Assembly (NCBI GenBank): GCA_051891855.1
Contig: JBJFFP010000078.1
Coordinates: 1 to 25,724, forward strand
Length of the DNA: 25,724 bases
Source: SFDP01 sp051891855
GTDB lineage: Bacteria; Bacillota; Clostridia; Lachnospirales; Lachnospiraceae
Direction of reading: 5' to 3'
Under the pieces are notes generated by a model. It searched no databases. It was not told the DNA's origin and was given only the letters and a program-made list of their open reading frames with translations. Numbering within the stretch: position 1 is the stretch's first letter; each line of letters starts with the position of its first letter. The position numbers and the translations under genes are program-made. This document shows, in pieces, positions 22,517 through 25,724 of this stretch.

Positions 22517-23677
22517 ATGAGAAAATTTGAATTGATTGCACCCTGCCATTTTGGACTTGAAGCGGTGCTGAAAAAGGAAATAATCGAATTAGGCTATGAT
22601 GTGATTAAGGTAGAGGACGGAAGAGTTACTTTTCTGGGGGATGGAGAGGCTGTTTGCCGGGGGAACGTTTTTTTAAGGACGGCAGAACGAATCTTAATCA
22701 AGGTAGGGAGCTTTAAAGCCACTACTTATGAAGAATTGTTTGATCGAACCAGAGAGCTGGAATGGGAGGAATATATCCCGAAGAACGGTAAATTCTGGGT
22801 GGCAAAGGCAGCCAGTGTAAAGTCCAAGCTGTTTAGTCCTTCGGATATTCAGTCGATTATAAAAAAAGCTATTGTGGAGCGGCTGAAAAAGGTTTATCAT
22901 GTGAACTGGTTTGAGGAGGACAAAGAGAGCTTTCCACTGCGTGTTTTTTTGCTGAAGGATGAGGTGACCATTGGGCTGGATACTACAGGTGCTTCCCTAC
23001 ACAAGCGGGGTTACCGAAAGCTGACAGCAAAGGCACCCATTGCAGAAAATCTGGCAGCAGCTTTAATTATGCTTACTCCCTGGCGGAAGGATAGAATATT
23101 GGTGGATCCCTTTTGCGGCAGCGGAACCTTTCCCATTGAAGCGGCTATGATGGCGGCCAATATGGCACCGGGAATGAACCGGGATTATCTGTCCCAGAGC
23201 TGGCCGCATTTGATCTCCAGGCGGGAATGGTATGATACCATGGATGAAGCGGGAGAATTGGTGGATTTATCCATAAATACTGATATTCAGGGGTATGACG
23301 TGGATGAACGAATGGTAGCCATTTCCAGAGAAAATGCCCGCCTTGCAGGTGTAGAGAAGCTGATTCATTTTCAGGTAAGGGAGGTGGCGAATTTAAGCCA
23401 TGCCAAGAAATACGGCTTCATCATCACTAATCCTCCCTATGGGGAACGTCTGGAGGAAAAAAAGAATCTCAGAGCCCTGTATGAGACTATTGGTGAAAGA
23501 TATCGACAGCTGGACAGCTGGTCTTTGTATATGATTACTGCTTATGAGGAGGCTGAAAGAGATATCGGAAGAAAGGCAGACAAGAACCGCAAAATTTACA
23601 ATGGAATGATGAAAACCTATTTTTATCAGTTTCAGGGACCTAAACCGCCCAGGAGAGAAGCTAAAAATGATGGGTAA
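22517..23677 (+). CDS. THUMP-domain class I RNA methyltransferase (RlmL N-terminal/YpsC type)
   Basis: 386 residues. An N-terminal ferredoxin-like plus THUMP RNA-binding region (about 1-160) precedes a Rossmann methyltransferase domain. Seen: APCHFGLEAVLKKEI at the start, GASLHKRGYRKLTAKAPIAENLAA, the SAM site VDPFCGSGTFPIEAA, DIQGYDVDERMV, and the catalytic NPPYGERL, as in N2-guanine methyltransferases. By family it probably makes m2G in 23S rRNA, like the first half of E. coli RlmL; the exact site is inferred. There is almost no ribosome binding site (ATAGGA only 2 nt before ATG), but the N-terminus matches the family, so the start is likely correct. It overlaps the amidase gene by 11 nt. 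Confidence 0.93.
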   Translation: MRKFELIAPCHFGLEAVLKKEIIELGYDVIKVEDGRVTFLGDGEAVCRGNVFLRTAERILIKVGSFKATTYEELFDRTRELEWEEYIPKNGKFWVAKAASVKSKLFSPSDIQSIIKKAIVERLKKVYHVNWFEEDKESFPLRVFLLKDEVTIGLDTTGASLHKRGYRKLTAKAPIAENLAAALIMLTPWRKDRILVDPFCGSGTFPIEAAMMAANMAPGMNRDYLSQSWPHLISRREWYDTMDEAGELVDLSINTDIQGYDVDERMVAISRENARLAGVEKLIHFQVREVANLSHAKKYGFIITNPPYGERLEEKKNLRALYETIGERYRQLDSWSLYMITAYEEAERDIGRKADKNRKIYNGMMKTYFYQFQGPKPPRREAKNDG

Positions 23678-24416
23678 ACTATGGACATGGAGTCTTCGCA
23701 TAGGCACCGTTTTTCTGACACTGTGCCTGATCGTCTTATTTTGGTATTCGGCCAATAAATCCAGGGTAATCATTGAGGAGCACGATCAGGAGGGAGAAGG
23801 GAATCTGGATGAGCTGACCCAGACTATTCTGAAGGAAAAAGAGCAGTATACTTTTATTGTTGTTGTCAATCCCGCTCATGGAGGCACTAATCTGGGAAAT
23901 GTAGTCAACGACCTGCAGGAGAAGGAAATTACCTTAGCTGTGGGGAGATTTCTGGAAGAATTAGCTTCGGAAGGGGACATTGGGATTTTTGTTATCCGAA
24001 AGGATGATACGGATATTTCCAATGAAAGCAGGGGGAAGCTTATAGGAGCAGTTGAGCCGGATATGGTTCTGGATTTACATGTAAATGCAGATCCTGATAA
24101 TGAAAGAACTCAGGGGACGGCAGTTGTCTACAATGGAGATTTCTATATCAGCAGAATGACCAATGTCGGACTGGCAGATATAATCCTGCGCCAGCTGGTG
24201 ATCACAATTCAGGGAAAGGCCAACGGTATTTTTTCGGATGAAGAGGGTAGATATCCTCTATTACATATATGTCGGGTACCTGCTGTTAGTATTGAAATGG
24301 GATATCTGACCAACAGTGAAGAAGCATCTCTGTTGAGAAAAGAAGAATATCAGGAAAGACTTGCCCGGGGAATTTACCAGGGAATTATAGCGGCAAGAGA
24401 GGAAATGGAAAAGTGA
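23667..24416 (+). CDS. Membrane-anchored N-acetylmuramoyl-L-alanine amidase (Amidase_3)
   Basis: 249 residues. One N-terminal membrane helix (about 8-28) is followed by a short acidic linker and a zinc amidase domain that cuts the bond between MurNAc and L-Ala in peptidoglycan. Likely zinc ligands are His71 (NPAHGG), Glu87 (EKEITLA) and His138 (DLHVNAD); the catalytic Glu is Glu210 (SIEMGYLTN). The first two histidine motifs differ from the usual DPGHGG and HxNA, but all catalytic residues are kept. The helix is not followed by a clear cleavage site, so the protein is probably tethered. Start ATG 23667 with AGGAGAG 9 nt upstream. It overlaps rdgB by 4 nt. A sporulation or division role is possible; no evidence here decides. 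Confidence 0.9.
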   Translation: MMGKLWTWSLRIGTVFLTLCLIVLFWYSANKSRVIIEEHDQEGEGNLDELTQTILKEKEQYTFIVVVNPAHGGTNLGNVVNDLQEKEITLAVGRFLEELASEGDIGIFVIRKDDTDISNESRGKLIGAVEPDMVLDLHVNADPDNERTQGTAVVYNGDFYISRMTNVGLADIILRQLVITIQGKANGIFSDEEGRYPLLHICRVPAVSIEMGYLTNSEEASLLRKEEYQERLARGIYQGIIAAREEMEK

Positions 24417-25024
24417 ACAGGATTATTTTTGCTACGGGTAATGAAGGAAAGATGAAGGAAATACGTGCAATTTTAGAGGATACCGGACTGGAGATATTGT
24501 CCATGAAGGAAGCCGGCATTGAGGCAGATGTAGTTGAGGATGGGGCTACCTTTGAAGCTAATGCAATAATTAAGGCAAAGGCAGTTGCAAAGGGCTGTAA
24601 GGAAATTGTGCTGGCAGATGATTCCGGGCTGGAAATTGACTGGTTGAACAAGGAGCCGGGAGTTTACTCTGCCCGCTATTTGGGAGAGGATACCTCCTAT
24701 ACCATTAAGAATCAAAAGATTCTGGAACGCCTGAAGGGAGTGCCGGAGGATAAGCGAACTGCCCGTTTCGTCTGTGCCATTGCTGCTGTTTTTCCTGACG
24801 GAGACTGTAAAACGGTAACTGCGGCAATGGAGGGGATAATCGGACAGGAGGCGAGGGGAGAAAATGGCTTTGGCTATGATCCGATTTTCTATCTGCCGGA
24901 ATACGGACGTTCTACAGCAGAGCTGTCTATGGAGCAGAAAAATGAAGCCAGCCACCGGGGAAAGGCTTTGCGAATGATGAAGGAGGTTCTGGAAAAAAAG
25001 CTGGGAAAGGAAGGCAGAGTGTGA
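24413..25024 (+). CDS. rdgB: XTP/dITP diphosphatase (RdgB/HAM1)
   Basis: 203 residues, the normal size of this house-cleaning enzyme, which hydrolyses dITP, XTP and ITP to monophosphates. Seen: ATGNEGKMKEI (substrate loop) at residues 7-17, LADDSGLEID with Asp69-Asp70 (metal/catalytic), EPGVYSARYLGED, GFGYDPIFYLPEYGRSTAEL and SHRGKAL. The start is GTG at 24413, inside the amidase stop (GTGA overlap), with AGAGAGGAA about 8-10 nt upstream. It pairs with the next phosphoesterase gene through another GTGA overlap, an arrangement frequent in Firmicutes. Confidence 0.96.
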   Translation: MNRIIFATGNEGKMKEIRAILEDTGLEILSMKEAGIEADVVEDGATFEANAIIKAKAVAKGCKEIVLADDSGLEIDWLNKEPGVYSARYLGEDTSYTIKNQKILERLKGVPEDKRTARFVCAIAAVFPDGDCKTVTAAMEGIIGQEARGENGFGYDPIFYLPEYGRSTAELSMEQKNEASHRGKALRMMKEVLEKKLGKEGRV

Positions 25025-25500
25025 GAGTTTTAATCGTAAGTGATACCCATAGAAAACATGATAATTATCTGGCAGCAGTGGAGAAAAGCAAACCTCTGGA
25101 TATGGTGATTCATTGCGGAGATGCTGAAGGTGGAGAATATTTAATTGCTGAAGCCTGTGGTTGTCCGGTGGAAATTGTTCAGGGAAATAATGATTATTTT
25201 TCGGAGCTTCCCAGGGAAAAGGAGTTTCAGCTGGGAAAGTACCGGGTTTTACTGGTGCATGGACATCAATATTGTGTCACTCTGGGACATGAAGGTTTGG
25301 TAGAAGAAGCCGTTGCCAGAGGAGTGGATATGGTAGTGTATGGTCATACCCATCGTCCTGTCGTAGTGAAAGAAAAGGGGATTCTTGTAGTTAATCCGGG
25401 GAGTCTGACCTATCCCAGACAGGAGGGAAGAAAGCCCTCTTATATCCTTATGGAAACGGACGGGGAAGGTGAGGCAAAGTTTCAGATTAATTATCTGTAG
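25021..25500 (+). CDS. YfcE/MJ0936-type metallophosphoesterase
   Basis: 159 residues, a compact calcineurin-like phosphodiesterase. Metal-binding motifs are complete and in order: SDTH (Asp8, His10), HCGDAEG (Asp34), GNND (Asn56), HGH, and GHTHRP, followed by NPGSLTYPR. The physiological substrate is not known; family members hydrolyse phosphodiesters in vitro. The start is GTG 25021, overlapping the rdgB stop by 4 nt (GTGA) and supported by AAGGAAGG just upstream. Last gene of the operon; no terminator is visible before the tRNA promoter at 25515. Confidence 0.92.
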   Translation: MRVLIVSDTHRKHDNYLAAVEKSKPLDMVIHCGDAEGGEYLIAEACGCPVEIVQGNNDYFSELPREKEFQLGKYRVLLVHGHQYCVTLGHEGLVEEAVARGVDMVVYGHTHRPVVVKEKGILVVNPGSLTYPRQEGRKPSYILMETDGEGEAKFQINYL

Positions 25501-25514
25501 CTGAAAAAAAGTGG

Positions 25515-25543
25515 TTGACACTGATAAAAATCTGTTATATACT
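25515..25543 (+). promoter_or_regulatory. Promoter of the tRNA-Pro/tRNA-Gly cluster
   Basis: TTGACA (25515-25520), a 17-nt spacer and TATACT (25538-25543): a near-perfect sigma-A promoter about 40 nt before tRNA-Pro. Confidence 0.85.
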
Positions 25544-25585
25544 ATGACTTGCGTTACGGAAATCCAATAGATGAAGACGGGGAAA

Positions 25586-25660
25586 CGGGGTGTGGCTCAG
25601 CTTGGCTAGAGCGCCTGGTTTGGGACCAGGAGGTCGCAGGTTCGAATCCTGTCACCCCGA
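25586..25660 (+). tRNA. tRNA-Pro (anticodon TGG)
   Basis: Acceptor CGGGGTG/CACCCCG, D arm GCTC...GAGC, anticodon stem CCTGG/CCAGG with loop TTTGGGA (anticodon TGG), variable AGGTC, T arm GCAGG-TTCGAAT-CCTGT, discriminator A. CCA is not encoded. The next tRNA starts 10 nt later. Confidence 0.97.
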
Positions 25661-25670
25661 TAAACGTTTT

Positions 25671-25724
25671 GCGGGTGTAGTTCAATGGTAGAACACTAGC
25701 CTTCCAAGCTAGATACGTGGGTTC
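25671..25724 (+). tRNA. tRNA-Gly (anticodon TCC), cut by the window end
   Basis: Starts GCGGGTG-TA-GTTC-AATGGTA-GAAC, then anticodon stem CTAGC/GCTAG with loop CTTCCAA (anticodon TCC). The sequence ends inside the T arm, so the 3' part is missing. It is cotranscribed with tRNA-Pro, and more tRNAs may follow outside the window. Confidence 0.93.

Noticed and set aside
1..25724. Search for CRISPR arrays, insertion sequences, phage genes or attachment sites
   Set aside because: No direct-repeat/spacer pattern, transposase or integrase was seen; the two tRNA regions show no duplicated tRNA ends.

Overview
The window looks like a chromosomal segment of a low-to-moderate GC, spore-forming member of the Clostridia, most likely Lachnospiraceae. 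The clues are the AddAB (not RecBCD) recombination genes, an ECF-type ThiT behind a TPP riboswitch, strong AGGAGG-like ribosome binding sites, an LtaS-type sulfatase with YfhO, tRNAs without encoded CCA, and a secreted M6-type protease ending in aromatic cell-wall-binding repeats. No insertion sequence, phage gene, CRISPR array or rRNA was seen. The genus cannot be fixed from the sequence alone.

Layout. (1) 1-3752: the last codons of addB and complete addA (double-strand break repair), fused by a 1-nt stop/start overlap. (2) 3763-4633: promoter, leader hairpin, TPP riboswitch, intrinsic terminator whose 3' arm is also the ribosome binding site, thiT, terminator. (3) 4646-10413: a three-gene surface-glycan operon: glf (UDP-galactofuranose), a polyprenyl-phosphate sugar-1-phosphate transferase (the membrane priming step) and a bifunctional fucokinase/GDP-fucose pyrophosphorylase. 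(4) 10277-14807, minus strand: an LtaS-like polyglycerolphosphate synthase followed by a YfhO-type GT-C membrane protein, with an 11-nt coupled overlap. The yfhO end runs 137 nt into the 3' end of fkp. (5) 14927-15111: tRNA-Arg(ACG) with promoter and a long terminator hairpin. (6) 15187-20041: a 1583-residue secreted metalloprotease. (7) 20147-22128: lgt, tcdA and a HAAS-type membrane protein. (8) 22157-22482: a 63-residue Asn/Ala/Ser-rich protein behind what looks like a forespore sigma-G promoter. (9) 22517-25500: THUMP-type RNA methyltransferase, membrane-anchored amidase, rdgB and a YfcE-type phosphoesterase, each overlapping the next. (10) 25515-25724: promoter, tRNA-Pro(TGG) and the first part of tRNA-Gly(TCC).

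Together, regions 3 and 4 suggest an envelope locus: sugar activation (Galf, fucose from salvage), lipid-linked priming, and a convergent unit for teichoic-acid-type polymer synthesis and probable sugar decoration. The glycosyltransferases that would use GDP-fucose and UDP-Galf are not in the window. The most promising unexplained items are the small low-complexity gene with the sigma-G-like promoter, the ordered supra-repeats and post-signal S-x-N motifs of the M6-type protease, the 137-nt convergent overlap, and the two in-frame starts of thiT on either side of its riboswitch terminator.
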